Under the pieces are notes generated by a model. The model saw only the letters and a program-made list of their open reading frames with translations, was not told the DNA's origin and ran no database searches. A program made the position numbers and the translations under genes. DNA of 64,000 nt from Proteles cristata cristata (Eukaryota; Chordata; Mammalia; Carnivora; Hyaenidae), in assembly GCA_017311185.1 (NCBI GenBank), contig JAESUZ010001746.1, forward strand, positions 310,001-374,000, read 5' to 3'. Below, piece by piece: positions 23,254-35,616 of the stretch; position 1 is the first letter of the stretch; each line of letters starts with the position of its first letter.

Positions 23254-24424
23254 GAGATTTTTCTGCTCAGTTGATATGATCATTTCATTTTTATTGTTTA
23301 ACTGTAAATACGGTTGATAAGAGTGGTTAACTTTTAAAGGTTGAACCATCTTTCCACACCTAAAATCAAATCACACTTTGCCAAGATGCATATTTCTTTC
23401 AATTGATTGTTGTATTACATGTATTTAATACTTTACTAAGAATTTTTTTCTATGTTCCTGATAGGTATTTCTCTGCAGTTTATTTTCTCGTATTGTCTTT
23501 TTAAAGAAATTACGGAGTTTGAGTGGAGAAAGTGCCTTCGATAAGACCCAATCTAAGAAGTTCCCTGAATGGGGGTACTTAGGCTAGAGATGCAGATAGG
23601 TGTATGACAATAGCTGAGGGATGTGAATGCAACTTCTTCTGGAAACTGCAATTAACTGGCTGTCTATCAAGACTTTTGTGGATAGAACAGCCCTTCTCCT
23701 TCCCTCTACCCCATGAGGTCTCCCAGGCAAAATCTTGTCATTGACTATGATAGGCCTGAAAGATCACTTATAGGATTTGAGACTAAAACTAGACTCCTCC
23801 TCAGCTTCAATCCTTGGTTCTTCAGAAGCCTTAGTAAATAATATGGCCTACCTAACATGGACTCAAATGAATGGAATATTCAGGAGCACTAAAAATACCT
23901 AATTAAACTGTATCAAGCAGATTGTTATCAAAATTATCCCAAGCACCCTCACAATGCTTGCCTAGAGGAGTAAACATAGCTAGGAGCCACAATCACTATC
24001 AGTCATGAATAGATGCCCTAAGGGTCATGAGCTTTCTGTCCCAGCTTCATAGTGGACTATTATACTTTGCCAGTTTCAGTGATCCAGATTTAATACTAGG
24101 AATTGGCAATCAAATAGATTGTTCTAGAATCATTTGTTGAAAATTTAAGGGAATTATCATCCAGATTCTCAGCTTTAAATAATGGAATCTTACCATCAAG
24201 CATCTCAAGCCTCAGATTCAGTTATTCCCCATATTTATCTAATGGACTGAGCCCTCTGTTTCTGCCATATTAATTAACCATCTTCAGCTATTGTGAAGAT
24301 GACTTTACAGTTTTAAATTCTTTTCTGACTTATTTATCTGAGAAGAAATACATCGTGACATCATCACTATAATGAGACAATTTTATTTTGATACTAAATA
24401 CATTGAAATCTAATTTCTGAATTC
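23254..24424. other. Unassigned sequence of higher complexity
   Basis: About 1.2 kb. The part at 23510-24300 is less AT-rich and free of simple repeats. I see no open frame worth reporting and no repeat family, so it is a candidate for unique sequence or an old unlisted element. Confidence 0.5.
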
Positions 24425-24442
24425 AACATATTGGACACTTTA

Positions 24443-24666
24443 TTTTTTTTTAATGTTTTTTTTTTTATTTATTTCTAGGAAAGAGAGAGAGAGAGACACC
24501 TTGAGCAGGGGAGGGTCAGAGTGAGAGGGAGTCACAGACTGAAACAGGCTCCAGGCTCTGAGCTGGCAATCGGCACAGAGCCTGACGCGGGGCCGAACCG
24601 ACAACCGCGAGATCATGACCTAAGCAAAAGTCGGACACTTAACCGACTAAGCCACACAGGCGCCCC
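24443..24666 (-). mobile_element. CAN-SINE, young subtype
   Basis: An antisense copy ending CCACACAGGCGCCCC. A perfect 18-bp TSD (AACATATTGGACACTTTA) lies at 24425-24442 and 24667-24684. Small deletions in the B-box complement (GGGGCCGAACCGACAACCG) weaken its promoter. Confidence 0.98.
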
Positions 24667-24684
24667 AACATATTGGACACTTTA

Positions 24685-25239
24685 GATACTCTGCCTGTTT
24701 GGAGATGGTGATGTATATTGTAACAGTCTCTATAAATAAGTGATTTTTGCTTTGTTTTCTTTTAATGTTAAAATGGAATAGGAAGCATTCACCATGTCTG
24801 TGGGTCTTCGTGAATAGTTGTTATCATGTCTGATAATGTAGAAGATAATATCCATGATTTTATTTAGGCATAATAATCAATAGTTCGTCAACATGAGCTT
24901 TTGTAAAAGAGGCTCTCAAGATACAAGGAAAGAAACTTGGTGGGCATCAGCACACTTTCTGCCAACATTTCTGTAAAGGTGAGATTTCACACCTTTGCAA
25001 ACTGTAGTACTGGTTAGTATCCCTGGTGAAGTGGATTTCGCTATACCACTAGTTTCCTCCTCTGTAGTATTACGTTACCCAGCAAGATCTACATTTGACT
25101 TGCTGAGAACCCGTTCCCATTCCCCATGAAAACAAACAAGCAAACACAGTAGAAAAAAATTCAACTCTGCTCTATTGAAATACATTTTCCTAATACTTGA
25201 CTATCTTGGGGAGAAACATGACCTCCACAACTCTCATTT
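24685..25239. other. Unassigned sequence
   Basis: No gene or repeat recognised. An AAACAAACAAGCAAAC stretch is at 25129-25144. Confidence 0.5.
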
Positions 25240-25690
25240 CTACCCCTGCCTTTCTCTAGACTTCGTCTACTATCCATTTTCTTCTCAGTTAGTCTGCACA
25301 ATTTTTCCAATTAGCCTTCAGTTCAATAAAGATTCAATGGTTTCTCCCCTCTTAGGTTCCTTTTACAAAGAATACTTTCTTCCTTCTCTGTTACCTTCCT
25401 TAGCTAGCCCAAATGCAACTTCTAGTGTTGAATAGAGTTTAAATACCTCTATTAAGGAAAAGTCTCATGATAAACTTTATTTAAGTCCCCTGTTATCCAC
25501 TCTTATAAGAGACTGTACACAAATTTTTCACACATAAGAACTGTTATTATTTACTCAGTGTTTGTATGCCCTGATTAGTTATTAAAATTTCTCGCTAGAC
25601 ATAATGTCTTTCTTGGTCGTTGCTTTTATATTACAAAGAGTTCAGTGAAGAGTAGGTTCTCAAGCATATGTTAAATAAATGTATATATTA
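25240..25690 (+). mobile_element. L2 LINE 3' end, diverged
   Basis: Spaced matches to the L2 3' region: TTTAAGTCCCCTGTTATCCA, TGTATGCCCTGATTAG and the closing TAGGTTCTCAAGCATATGTT followed by AAATAAATG. L2 is an ancient LINE and this copy is badly decayed. Confidence 0.5.
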
Positions 25691-25705
25691 GTTATTTTGT
25701 CATCA

Positions 25706-26130
25706 GGTGTATTCTTTCACTAGGGCTGTCATTGATAAAATTCCACAGACTAGGTGCCACAATAACAAACGTTCATTTACTCAAAATTTTGGAGGCTAGA
25801 AGTCCAAGATCACAGAACTGGCAGGCTTGGTTTCTCCTAAAGCTATTCTCGTTAGCCTGCAGATAGCTCCTTTCCTGCCGTGTCCTCACAGAATCTTTCC
25901 TCTGTGCCTGTGTGCATCATTCGTGTCTCTTTTGTGTCCAAATGTCCTCTTCTCATCAGGATACCAGTCAGATTGGATTAGGTCCCTTCCTAGCAGCCTC
26001 AGTTTAAATCAGTCATCTCTTTAAAGGCCTATGACCAAATCCCAAATACAGTCTTGGTGTGAACACTGGGTGTTATGGTTTCAGCATATGATCAGTGAGG
26101 TTGAGTAGGTAAACTGTAATCCACAATGTT
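25706..26130 (-). mobile_element. MLT1-type MaLR LTR, antisense
   Basis: It reads as the complement of an MLT1 LTR: CACTAGGGCTGTCATTGATA, TTTTGGAGGCTAGAAGTCCA, GATACCAGTCAGATTGGATT, CATCTCTTTAAAGGCCTATG and ACCAAATCCCAAATACAGTC. A 65-codon plus-strand frame inside it is not a gene. Confidence 0.85.
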
Positions 26131-26173
26131 CGGGAAATGGAATCAAATATAGATGACAAAATTCACATAGCTT

Positions 26174-26200
26174 TTTGTTTCGTTTTGTTTTGTTTTGTCT
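26174..26200. repeat. (TTTTG)n run
   Basis: Five or so TTTTG units. Confidence 0.85.
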
Positions 26201-26209
26201 ATTTCTCTT

Positions 26210-26280
26210 GAGAGTGGGTTCTTGAGCACAATGACAGTGCTTATTCCTTCCTCTCTCCATCTAATAGCCTGGCACTTAGT
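26210..26280 (+). mobile_element. Possible L2 3' tail remnant
   Basis: GAGAGTGGGTTCTTGAGCAC and AGCCTGGCACTTAGTGGA resemble the end of L2. This could be the continuation of 25240-25690 beyond the MLT1 insertion. Confidence 0.3.
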
Positions 26281-26287
26281 GGAGAAT

Positions 26288-26298
26288 GGGGGGGGGGG
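26288..26298. repeat. G homopolymer
   Basis: About 11 consecutive G residues in otherwise AT-rich DNA, a likely sequencing and length-instability spot. Confidence 0.85.
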
Positions 26299-26660
26299 CG
26301 GTGTTTCTTAAGTTTAATTGCATTAAATTGAATAAAATGTAAGGACACAAATGAGCTAATTTACCACTGAACAATAGAAGTTCACTTAACATATACAAAT
26401 TCTTAATGGATTCATTATATATAATTCTCATAGAACCTGCGAGAGAAACCAACTTCCTCTCTGTGATTGTTTTGGAGTCTTTAATGTCCCATTCATTTTC
26501 TTACACAATTTAATGTGCTAATGAATCTATAGCCATTCCAAATAACCCAGTCTGGATATTTTCAATGTTGTACTTTTAAATTTTTTAGCTTGGATTCTGC
26601 TGGGAAGTTATGAGAACAAATGAAAAACATGAGGATTGTCACAAAGAAGTAATCAAACCA

Positions 26661-26698
26661 GGTTTTTGTTTTTTGTTTTTGTTTTTTGTTTTTGTTTA
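26661..26698. repeat. (TTTTTG)n run
   Basis: Alternating TTTTTG and TTTTTTG units just upstream of a SINE. Confidence 0.85.
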
Positions 26699-26713
26699 GA
26701 TAAATCAAGTCTT

Positions 26714-26931
26714 GTGGCACCTGGGTGGCTTAGTCAGTTAAGCATCCAGCTTTGACTCAGATCATGATCTGATGGTTTGTGAGTTTGAGTCCTGCATTGC
26801 GGTCTGTGCTGACAGCTCAGAGACTGGACCCCACTTCAGATTCTGTGTCTCCCTCTCTCTCTGCCCCTCCCCTGCTCAAGCTCTGTTTCTCTCTCTCTCT
26901 CTCTCAAAAATAAACACTAAACTTTTTTTAA
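26714..26931 (+). mobile_element. CAN-SINE
   Basis: A full-length copy: GTGGCACCTGGGTGGCTTAG, TTTGACTCAGATCATGATC, TCTGTGCTGACAGCTCAGAG, CT region and CAAAAATAAACACTAAAC tail. Confidence 0.95.
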
Positions 26932-27584
26932 CAAGTTGACTCAAATCTTAGGAAATTCATCATATGTTTGCTTAGCAATACTAAGCTTGAAATTCTTATT
27001 AGCATATACAGATCTTTTTAATATTTCTTTAAAATTATGAATATATATTTATACCAAACTATTTCAACTGTATGGAAAATCGTTTCCCTAATGTGTGGGT
27101 TTTATCTATTAGCACTCTTTACACAAGTTGAAGATATTTAAGTTGTAGCTACACACACAGGATGAAATTAAATCAGGCTTTCTGGAACGTTTACATCTCC
27201 CACAAGTGGAAGGGTATTTGATCATTTTTGATATATAAAATTATGATGAAAGTTGATGTGATACAGTTTTCTGTAAGTATTTATAGCCTGAATAAGTGAA
27301 CCCCAAGCATTTGCTATTCCATATATATCAGTCAACTAGTATCTTTCCTATGGTGAATTTTTTCATTAAATTTAAATTTTTGCTGCATTTATTTTTTTAT
27401 TTGAAACCTTGAAAAATACAAACACTAGGTTTATTTTTGTCCACAATATTTGTATATGTGTCTTTCATAATAATTGAGATGATTATTTTTTGCTTATTCA
27501 CGAGACAGTTATTAATTTGGTTGTGTAGGCATGTGTGTATGTGCTAAGATTGGCTGACATTTTTAACTGCTGTTTCATTTCTGT
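26932..27584. other. AT-rich unassigned sequence
   Basis: Nothing recognised. Confidence 0.5.
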
Positions 27585-27600
27585 TGAAGCAACTTTTTTT

Positions 27601-27812
27601 TATATTTTTTAACTTATTTCTAGGAGAGAGAGAGAGAGCCAGCGTGAGCAGGGGAGGGTCAGAGAGAGAGGGAGATACAGACTCCGAAATTGGCTCCAGG
27701 CTCAAGCTGGCAGTCAGCACAGAGCCCGACGCGGGGCTCGAACCCACAAACCGCAAGATCATGACCTAAGCGAAAGTCGGACACTTAACCGACTAAGCCA
27801 CCCAGGCGCCCC
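27601..27812 (-). mobile_element. CAN-SINE, young subtype
   Basis: An antisense, near-consensus copy. A perfect 16-bp TSD (TGAAGCAACTTTTTTT) lies at 27585-27600 and 27813-27828. It has an intact head, and its B-box complement is GGGCTCGAACCC. Confidence 0.98.
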
Positions 27813-27828
27813 TGAAGCAACTTTTTTT

Positions 27829-28280
27829 GACCTTGAGTGCTTGCCCTGATATTTCTCAATATAAATGATGAAAAAGAGAGAACAGTGTCACACAGGGGAT
27901 CAATTGTGAGCTGTGTTATAAAAGGACAGATAAAGAATTCTCTGGAAACATGCAAAAGGATATTAGATATGAAGGCAACCATTAGAATAAGAAGGAATAG
28001 AAAGTCCTCAGTTCAGTGAGGCTCCCCTGCTCTATATGGACCTCGGTTCCTGATTCCTCTGTGGAAAGCCGGCCACAAGCCAAGAGCTCTAGCTATCACT
28101 TCATAAATTTTGCTTCTCTCAGGGATTATAGCCTTGTGGTACCTGTTACTCACTGACAGGAAACTGTTACTTAATACATATTATCCAATTTTATAATCTT
28201 TATGGTGGTAGAGCTAGCCAAGCACCACCTTCTCCTCACTGGAATTAGAAATTTTATTTCATTTTATTTTTTAAATGCTC
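27829..28280. other. Unassigned sequence
   Basis: No gene. A 60-codon frame at 27837-28019 has no support. Confidence 0.45.
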
Positions 28281-28296
28281 AAGATATATTTATCTA

Positions 28297-28515
28297 GGGA
28301 TGCCTGGGCGGCTCAGTTGGTTAAGCGACCGACTTCGGTGCAGGTCATGATCTCATGGTTTGTGGGTTCGAGCCCCGCGTCGGGCTCTGTGCTGACAGCT
28401 AGCTTAGAGCCTGGAGACTGCTTTAGATTCTGTGTCTCCCTTTCTCTCTGACCTTCCCCTATTCACCCTGTCTTTGTCCCTCTCAGAAATAAGTCAAATA
28501 TTTAAAAAAGTTAAA
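28297..28515 (+). mobile_element. CAN-SINE
   Basis: A near full-length copy with intact B box GGTTCGAGCCC. TSD AAGATATATTTATCTA (28281-28296) matches AAGATACATTTATGTA (28516-28531) at 14 of 16 positions. Confidence 0.96.
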
Positions 28516-28531
28516 AAGATACATTTATGTA

Positions 28532-29049
28532 ATGAAAAAATGATGCTACACAACTTTCCATCTTATATATTATTCCAGTATTCTCTTTTGATATATATCT
28601 ATTTAAGTTTTTATCATTCTTTCAGAGAAGGGCTTAAGCCATGAGGTTGCCATTTCTCCATTTTCAACTCTCTGTGTTTTGAGACACCACCATTTTTTCC
28701 ACTTTACTTGAGCTTTCATTCAAACTAGACTGGTCAAACTGGACACAGGGGTTATTCACTCTGCCAGGGTCTTGTCTCTTACTTTAGTGATATTTAACTA
28801 ATTGTTTACTATTGTGTGTCATACACTATCAATTCTCTTTCCTAAAGTAACAGACTCATCTTTGCTTACAAACCCAACCAGTTCAAATAAACAATCCCAG
28901 ATTTCTAGTTTCAAGGATCTGTTACCTAGTATTACTGTGAAATATATTGTTAATCAGTATTCAATTCAGGGAAAATGAATTGTCTATGTATTTTATCAGG
29001 AAGAGTTAAGTAGAAGAATTTAGGTTAATAGTCTTAGGAATAGCAGTAT
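28532..29049. other. Unassigned sequence
   Basis: Nothing recognised. Confidence 0.45.
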
Positions 29050-29683
29050 ATTAGTTTGCAGGTGCTGCCATAATAAATACCACAGACTGGACAGCTTAAC
29101 CAGAAATGTGTTTTCTCATAATTACTGAGGCTAGAAGTCAAAGATCAAGGTTCTGGCAAAACTAGATTCCTTGAGGTCTCTTTCCTTGGCTTAAAAATGG
29201 CAGCGCTCTTGAGGAGCCTGGATGGTTCAGTCAGTTGAGCATCCAACTTCGGCTCAAGTCATGATCATGTAATTCATGAGTCCAAGTCCTGCATTGGGCT
29301 CTTTGACATCAGCAATGCTTCTAGGCCTCTGTGCCCTTCTCTCTTTGCCCCTCCCCAGCTCATGAGTGCACACCCACACAATCTCTCTCTCTCTCTATCA
29401 TTCTCAAAAATGATTAATCGTTTACAAATCTGGCATCCCTCCTGTTGCTTCGCCCTAAATTGCTCCCCTGTGCATGTGTGCTCCTGGTATATCTCATTCT
29501 GTAATAATCTCCTCTTCTTATGAGGAAACCAGTTAGATTGCAGTAGAGCCCCCCCTAATGTCCTCATATTAAATTCTTTATCTCTTTAAAGACCCTGTCT
29601 CCAAATATAGTCACATTCTGAGGTACTCACATTCAGGACATTAACATAAAAGTTTGGAGGGGATGTAATTCAGCTATAACAGG
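29050..29683 (-). mobile_element. MLT1-type MaLR LTR, antisense, split by a SINE
   Basis: The complement of a well-preserved MLT1 LTR: TATTAGTTTGCAGGTGCTGC, AATACCACAGACTGGACAGC, then after the SINE GAAACCAGTTAGATTGCAGT, TCTCTTTAAAGACCCTGTCT and CCAAATATAGTCACATTCTG, ending near GCTATAACAGG. The two halves are 29050-29210 and 29426-29683. Confidence 0.92.
29211..29425 (+). mobile_element. CAN-SINE inside the MLT1 LTR
   Basis: A diverged copy: GAGGAGCCTGGATGGTTCAG, ACTTCGGCTCAAGTCATGAT, TGCATTGGGCTCTTTGACAT, CT region and CAAAAATGATTAATC tail. It must be younger than the LTR it interrupts. Confidence 0.9.
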
Positions 29684-31274
29684 TAGGATAGATCAGCTGA
29701 AGGCTGTTCTTCCAGAAATGACATCCAAACACCACAGAACTGATTCTCTAGAGATATTATTGTCTCTGCTACCATCTGGAAGATTGGGGACAGGAAGCCA
29801 CAAATGGAGCTGCAGAAGTCAAGGACACACTGTCAAAACGGGCATCGAGGGATTGGGAAATAATCGAGAAATGCTCTGCAATGGTTGTCTGATAACCTAT
29901 TCAGAACTGATTAAAATATTTTAAGCCATCATGTTTTTATATTTTTAGCCTATTTCACATTCTGATTGCTTCCACTTTCTTGATTCTTTGAGTACAGATA
30001 GACAGGTATTGTACTTTAGTTTTGTTCAAATATTGTCATTAATTGTATACACATCTATCTTGCTATATTACCATTTTTCTAATTGACAGTCACAGTCAGG
30101 CATCAATTGTTAGACTTTACCTTTCAAATGTTCACTTCGCAATCATTTTAATGAGCATATTAAAACCTGTGCATTTGTAAAACAAATTTCTCATCTAGAA
30201 GTAAATCAGTTTTGGCTCAGAACATTTTTCACTTTGTTTATTATATAGACATTTTGAAGTCTGTAATCAAGTTTGATTTTGGTTTTATAATACTCCTTAG
30301 ATTCACTGTCATTCATTCTGCAAGATAAATGATTCAGTTGAAATATTTGTGAAAGATACATTCAAGTGGAAGTTTATACATAAGAAAGTTACAGATGGAA
30401 ACTGTAAAGCACATCTTACAACAGATTAATGTGAGAATGGAGAAATGGAAATTCAACAGCATAATTTACCATTATGGATAATCCTTTAAGTCTTTTTTAA
30501 ATTAGTTTTTCCTATAAATAATTCGATATAGTAATTCCTAAATTATGAAAAATCGAGGATTTAACTCATGGGGATTTTCTAAAAATACTTTTCATCGCAT
30601 TGAATTGCTTACCTGATGGGATTCCATATTAATTATATTTCTCGCTAGTATGTTGGTAGAGACTAAATAGGAAAAACATGAATTTTGGATGGAGAAAGCT
30701 AAATTGCCTTTGCATAGCTGATTGTGGTGTTAAAAATATTGGCCCAGCAGACATCTCTCAGTGCCTCTGTATTCCCTTTCCCTGGTCTTATTTCATTGCA
30801 TCTGCAACCCAGAAAGAGGTAAGGCCCACCTAAATGAGAAGATTCCTGACCTTGATTTGCTCATATTCATTAAGGCTCAGTTCTCTGTTTGAAAGGTCAA
30901 GAGCTTTCTTCTTCTTTATGCTTTTCAAGCATATGAATATAAAATATAAGCCCATCTCTGGGCTTTATGGAAAATCAGTATATTTGTTTACTTCATTTTG
31001 CATTTCTTTTATTTTACTTCCTTTTTTCCCCATAAGATGTTATGTACTTTGATATTCTCTTTATTTTCTGTTTGGTGACCAACTGAATATTAGAAAGTAT
31101 TGGAACTTAGGAAGGACGGCAAGATCTTGCTTGAAATGTTTACAAAGCTTAGCACTGATACCTGCAGAAAGGTGCAAAAGAGATTCCTTCCAGGTAATAT
31201 TTAAATATTCATTATGCCTTCAAGCACCTTACAAACGACAGATTGTACTCCGGGAAGAATTAGTTTCTTTTATG
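29684..31274. other. Gene-free sequence
   Basis: About 1.6 kb with no repeat or gene that I recognise. A 72-codon frame at 30834-31052 is hydrophobic and Phe-rich, as expected of AT-rich non-coding DNA. Confidence 0.5.
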
Positions 31275-31470
31275 CTTTTATTTTAATTCCGGTTAGTTCA
31301 CATACACTATTACATTAGTTTCAGGTGTGCCATATAATAATTTAACACTTCCATACTTCACCCTGTGCTCATCATAAGTGCCTTCCTTAATCCCGACAAC
31401 ACGTATTTAATCCATTCCCTTACCCACCTTCCCTCTGGGAACCATCAGTTTGTTCTAATTTCTGTATTTC
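31275..31470 (-). mobile_element. Carnivore L1 3' end, antisense
   Basis: Complement of the L1 3' UTR end: TAATTCCGGTTAGTTCACAT, ATTAGTTTCAGGTGTGCCAT, CCCTGTGCTCATCATAAGTG and TCCTTAATCCCGACAACACG. It is a short 5'-truncated copy parallel to 12430-13090. Confidence 0.75.
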
Positions 31471-31503
31471 TTATCAAATTCATATTGAAACAAAATCATT
31501 ACC

Positions 31504-31613
31504 GTATATATACATGTATCTATATACATCTAGATGTATACACACATATGCATATATGTGTGTGTCTCTTTATGTCATATATGCACATATGTGTGTGCAT
31601 ATATATATATATG
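31504..31613. repeat. Mixed TA/TG/CA alternating tract
   Basis: Alternating purine-pyrimidine sequence with ATATGCATATATGTGTGTG-like blocks and a pure TA run near 31598-31611. Confidence 0.75.
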
Positions 31614-31811
31614 TCAGAGCAGAAAAATGACTATGTGAAAAGAGAATTTGGAGATTCGCATATATGTTGGGGATAACTGGTTCTAGAATTGGTCAAATAC
31701 TTTCCCTAATAATTAGTAATTTTTATATCACAGAAATTAACAGGAAAATGGAGTTAATTCTTGGATGTAGACAAGAAACTGAATATCAAAAGAAGCAATC
31801 AGCTATATTCT

Positions 31812-32024
31812 TTTTTTTTTAAAATATTTTATTTATTTCTAGGAGAGAGAGACAGCATGAGCAGGAGAGGGTCAGAGAGAGAGGGAGTCACAGATTGAAA
31901 CAGGCTCCAGGCTCTGAGCCGGCAGTCAGCACAGAGCCCGATGCGGGGCTCGAACCCACGAACCGCGAGATCATGACCTAAGCGAAAGTCGGACGCTCAA
32001 CCGACTAAGCCACCCAGGCGCCCC
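31812..32024 (-). mobile_element. CAN-SINE, young subtype
   Basis: An antisense, near-consensus copy. TSD CAGCTATATTCT lies at 31800-31811 and 32030-32041, with five extra bases (AGACG) between the SINE head and the right TSD. Confidence 0.97.
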
Positions 32025-32257
32025 AGACGCAGCTATATTCTAAATAATGTCTTACTCTTAGAGGACTATTTCCTCGAAAAATTGTACAAAAAAAGGGATC
32101 TGAAATTCTTAGGAGCAGGGTTACGTAATATAGTAGATATTTGCCTTATTATTTCAAAATTGGAACTCTCTCCCTTTTTTAGAAAGTCCTCCAGGTTTCA
32201 AGTCTGGGTGAAATCTGAAAGTAGGAAAAATCTTCCTCTCACTTATACTAGCTAGTT

Positions 32258-32487
32258 TTCTTTCTTTTTTTTTTTTTTTTAAAATGTTTTATTTATTTCT
32301 AGAGGGAGAGAGACAGCGTGAGCAGGGGAGGGTCAGAGAGAGAGGGAGATACGGACTCTGAAATAGGCTCCAGACTCTGAACTGGCAGTCAGTACAGAGC
32401 CCGATGCGAGGCCCGAACCCACGAACCGTGAGATCATGACCTAAGTGAAAGTCGGACGCTTAACCGACTAAGCCACCCAGGCGCCCC
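32258..32487 (-). mobile_element. CAN-SINE, young subtype
   Basis: An antisense copy. A perfect 14-bp TSD (TATACTAGCTAGTT) lies at 32244-32257 and 32488-32501. It has a long T run (A-tail complement). It is the second young copy within 450 bp. Confidence 0.98.
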
Positions 32488-32509
32488 TATACTAGCTAGT
32501 TCTGAAACA

Positions 32510-33032
32510 TAGTCATGATGGACCATATATCCTAATATTTACATCTTGGTGTGGTTTCCTCCCATATTGAATTAGGCAGGCCCCACAATTTACCAAAGTA
32601 GCAGAGCAATGTTGTGCCCATTCCATGATATGGCATATGAAGTCATAAGGGTTTCTACTTTTGCACTCTTGGGAATTCTGAGTTATTAAATAAAAATTAC
32701 AGCAACACTGCTGGTGAGAACCCATGGAAAGAGCCCATTAAGACACCACGTGGATATAATAAAACAGGCTTGGGACAGACTCAGGTCTTCAGTATTTTGC
32801 TGAGCTCCATCTACCAGCTTCCCAACAGGGCATCGACGACATGAGGGAAGCCATCTTGAAGCAACCTTCTGATTGCAGGTACATAAGATACTCAATTGTG
32901 AAGAGCATAAGGGCACTGAGCTGGGCCCCAGTCAAACCACAGAATCATGAAAAAATGTAACTATGGTTTTAATTAAGCCACCAGGGAAGGTTCTAGGGAA
33001 GTAAGCAACACAACAATAGGTAACTGAAAAAC
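32510..33032 (+). mobile_element. Old MLT1-type MaLR LTR, sense
   Basis: The 3' third is clear: GAGGGAAGCCATCTTGAAGC, ACCACAGAATCATGAAAAAA, TTAATTAAGCCACCAGGGAA and AACAATAGGTAACTGAAA, matching the conserved 3' end of old MLT1 LTRs. The 5' part contains GGTGTGGTTTCCTCCCATAT. Its start is uncertain. Confidence 0.75.
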
Positions 33033-33972
33033 CACATATAGGCAGCTAATGTATAAGCATGTGACCACACAACTGTTTGCTGTATCCTGGGAAAAATCCT
33101 TCGTTGTTTGATTGGGTTAATTGAACCTGACAGTAGTGAAAATCTGGTTCATATTTAGGGATGGGATTCCAATAGCTCACAACAAATAGCAAAGGAAATA
33201 CTTGTATTATTCCTCGGAGACACTGGAAATGCTATATTAGAAAGTGTGTTAAAAGCAGCTTTTCAGAAATTTTTTTTTCACTTTCACTTAAAGAACAGTA
33301 CAAATTCAAGACTAAATGAGTTTCATTGAGTGACTTAATAAGCCAACCTGAAAGCACAAAACTTTCCCACCAAAAGAATGAAAGTATTTAAATAAATATT
33401 ACTAACAGTGGGGATCTGGAAATTGTGTGATAGTAGATGCTGCATTGACAGGTTCGAGAGGTGTTTCACTAAAAAAAAAAAAGGCATGACTGTATGTGCA
33501 GGCATCGAGATGGCGTGCAGTAGGTTGACAGCTTGTTTTAATTAGTTCCTAAGCTAATTGACTAAGAGGTGGCCTTGATTTGTCCACATACTATTTTAAG
33601 TGGCAGTGCAATAAATTCTTTGCTAAAAATTAGATAAAGAAATTGTAAGACTTTTGGGCATATTACCTCTGGAACGACATTTTCTTGTGTTGCATGTAGC
33701 CAATATTACTATTCAAAAGATACTTTCTGTTGAGAAAGTTCACAGGCTAGAGGAGAATAAGGAGATAGGACAATGAAATGTAATACGGAGAGGCCATCTT
33801 GGAACAGGAAAATAAAAAAGGACATTAATAAACATCAACAACTTATAAATAATGTAAGGATACTATCTAATAATAATGACATACCAGTATCTGTTCATTG
33901 GTTGTCACAAACGTTCTATTTTAATATAAGATAGTAACAACAGAGGGAACTGGGTCTTGAATACTGGATGAA
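33033..33972. other. Unassigned sequence
   Basis: No gene or repeat recognised. An A run is at 33471-33482. Confidence 0.5.
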
Positions 33973-34199
33973 GGGGGTGCTTGGGGGGCACAGTCGGTTG
34001 AGCATCCAATTTAGGCTCAGGTCATGATCTCACAACTCATGGATTCACACTCTGCATCAGTCTCTCTGGTGTCAGTGTGCAGCCTGCTTCGGGTCCTCTG
34101 TTCCCCCTCTCTCTGCCTCTCCCATGCTTGTTCTATCTCTCTCTCTCTCTCTCTTTCTTTTTCTCTCTCAAAATAAATACAGAAACTTAAAAGAAAAAA
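33973..34199 (+). mobile_element. CAN-SINE, diverged
   Basis: GGGGGTGCTTGGGGGGCACA head, GGCTCAGGTCATGATCTCAC, long CT stretch and CAAAATAAATACAG tail. The B box is decayed (GGATTCACACTC). Confidence 0.92.
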
Positions 34200-34545
34200 A
34201 ATAGAACACTCAATAAAGCACATACTAAATTTCCTTAAAGGAACCATGCAAATATTAGAAGCATGTGATTTTAATCTTCCTTTTAGCTTTCCCTAAAGTG
34301 CATTTCACTTAATGGTAGCTTTGTACTAAAACAAAAGGATCAAGTTAGGCCATAGGATTATAGGAAAATGGTTCTGAAATAATATTAACCCCTAAGGACT
34401 TAGTAAGTGTCTTGATACATTGGGGGAAATGTGGGGTTTATAGAGATAGATTATATAGACAGTTTTGATATGAGTATGGGTCTTAATTCCATGCGGTTTG
34501 TTATCTAGAATTTTACTGTTACTTAGTTCCATAGATGTTCCTTTG

Positions 34546-34703
34546 ATTTTTTTTTTATTTTTTAAGTTTATTTATTTATTTTGAGAGAGAGAGAGACAGT
34601 GTGAGCATGGGAGGGGCAAAGATGGGGAGGAGGGAGAGAGAAAGAGACACAGAGAGAGAGAGAGAGAGAGAGAGAATACCAAGCAGGGTCCACAGGCTCA
34701 GTC
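34546..34703 (-). mobile_element. CAN-SINE fragment (tail half only)
   Basis: The antisense tail, TTTATTTATTTATTTTGAGAG, GAGCATGGGAGGGGCAAAG and an expanded (GA)n block to 34674 are present. The tRNA-derived head is missing beyond AGCAGGGTCCACAGGCTCAG. Confidence 0.85.
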
Positions 34704-35100
34704 CTTTGCTAACAAACCTCAAGAAATATATAAAAAAGAAAAAGTATTATAGAAAATGCCCACAAATATGATGCAACAGTTAAGAAAACAAACACTACCA
34801 AAACTAGAGTGAGGTAAGAACTAAGACAGAGAAACAGAATGGTTTCTTTGTAAACATCAAGAAGTAAGAGTAATTGAATTTACAAACTCATCAGGGTCTA
34901 TATGTTTGTCTAAAATAGGCAAAGGAGATTCAATTTATAATAAAGGTTGACATTCCATAGATATATAAACATGCACACACACACATGCACACACACACAT
35001 AACACACACAGTTTTTAAAATGTAATCAACAATAGTAAGTTTCATAAAATCAAAACACTTAACTCAGACAGTGTTCCAAGCATATTTTGTAACATGGCTA
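34704..35100. other. Unassigned sequence with a CA microsatellite
   Basis: A CA-rich run with ATGCACACACA interruptions occupies about 34972-35010. Otherwise nothing is recognised. Confidence 0.55.
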
Positions 35101-35111
35101 TTTCTGTATTG

Positions 35112-35185
35112 TGCGCACACACACACGTATACACATACATATATATGTTATGTGTATATATATAAATACATATAAATATATACAA
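35112..35185. repeat. CA/TA mixed microsatellite
   Basis: CGCACACACACACG followed by ATACATATATATG and TATAAATACATATAAATAT-type sequence. Confidence 0.75.
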
Positions 35186-35601
35186 AAGTTATTATAAAGT
35201 TACATATTGAACTGCAATATTTTAAGAAACAGAGTATGATTTCAATTGGCCAGAGCTGTGGGTTCTGTCTTCATGCACTAAGTGGGCTGACCTTCAGGTA
35301 AGAATGAATAGGTCATAGGGAGAATCCACTCAAAACTATGTAGAAGATACATTCATGGTCCTGATTACATGTCCTGAAATCCATATGTCTCACTCTGGTT
35401 TAAGATGGTAATCTTTTGGATTGATAAAAACTTTCTAATAATTGCTATCATCAAACTATATTCTTTGATTATAAAGCAATGAAGTGAAAATTTAATAAAA
35501 CAAAACACAGAAACTTTAAAATTTTAAGAGTACTGCAACTTTGGAAATTAATAAAAATACTTTTGATAATGTATGAGTCAATTAAACCATAATGCGGATT
35601 T
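35186..35601. other. Unassigned sequence
   Basis: Nothing recognised. Confidence 0.45.
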
Positions 35602-35616
35602 GAAAATCTATGAAAC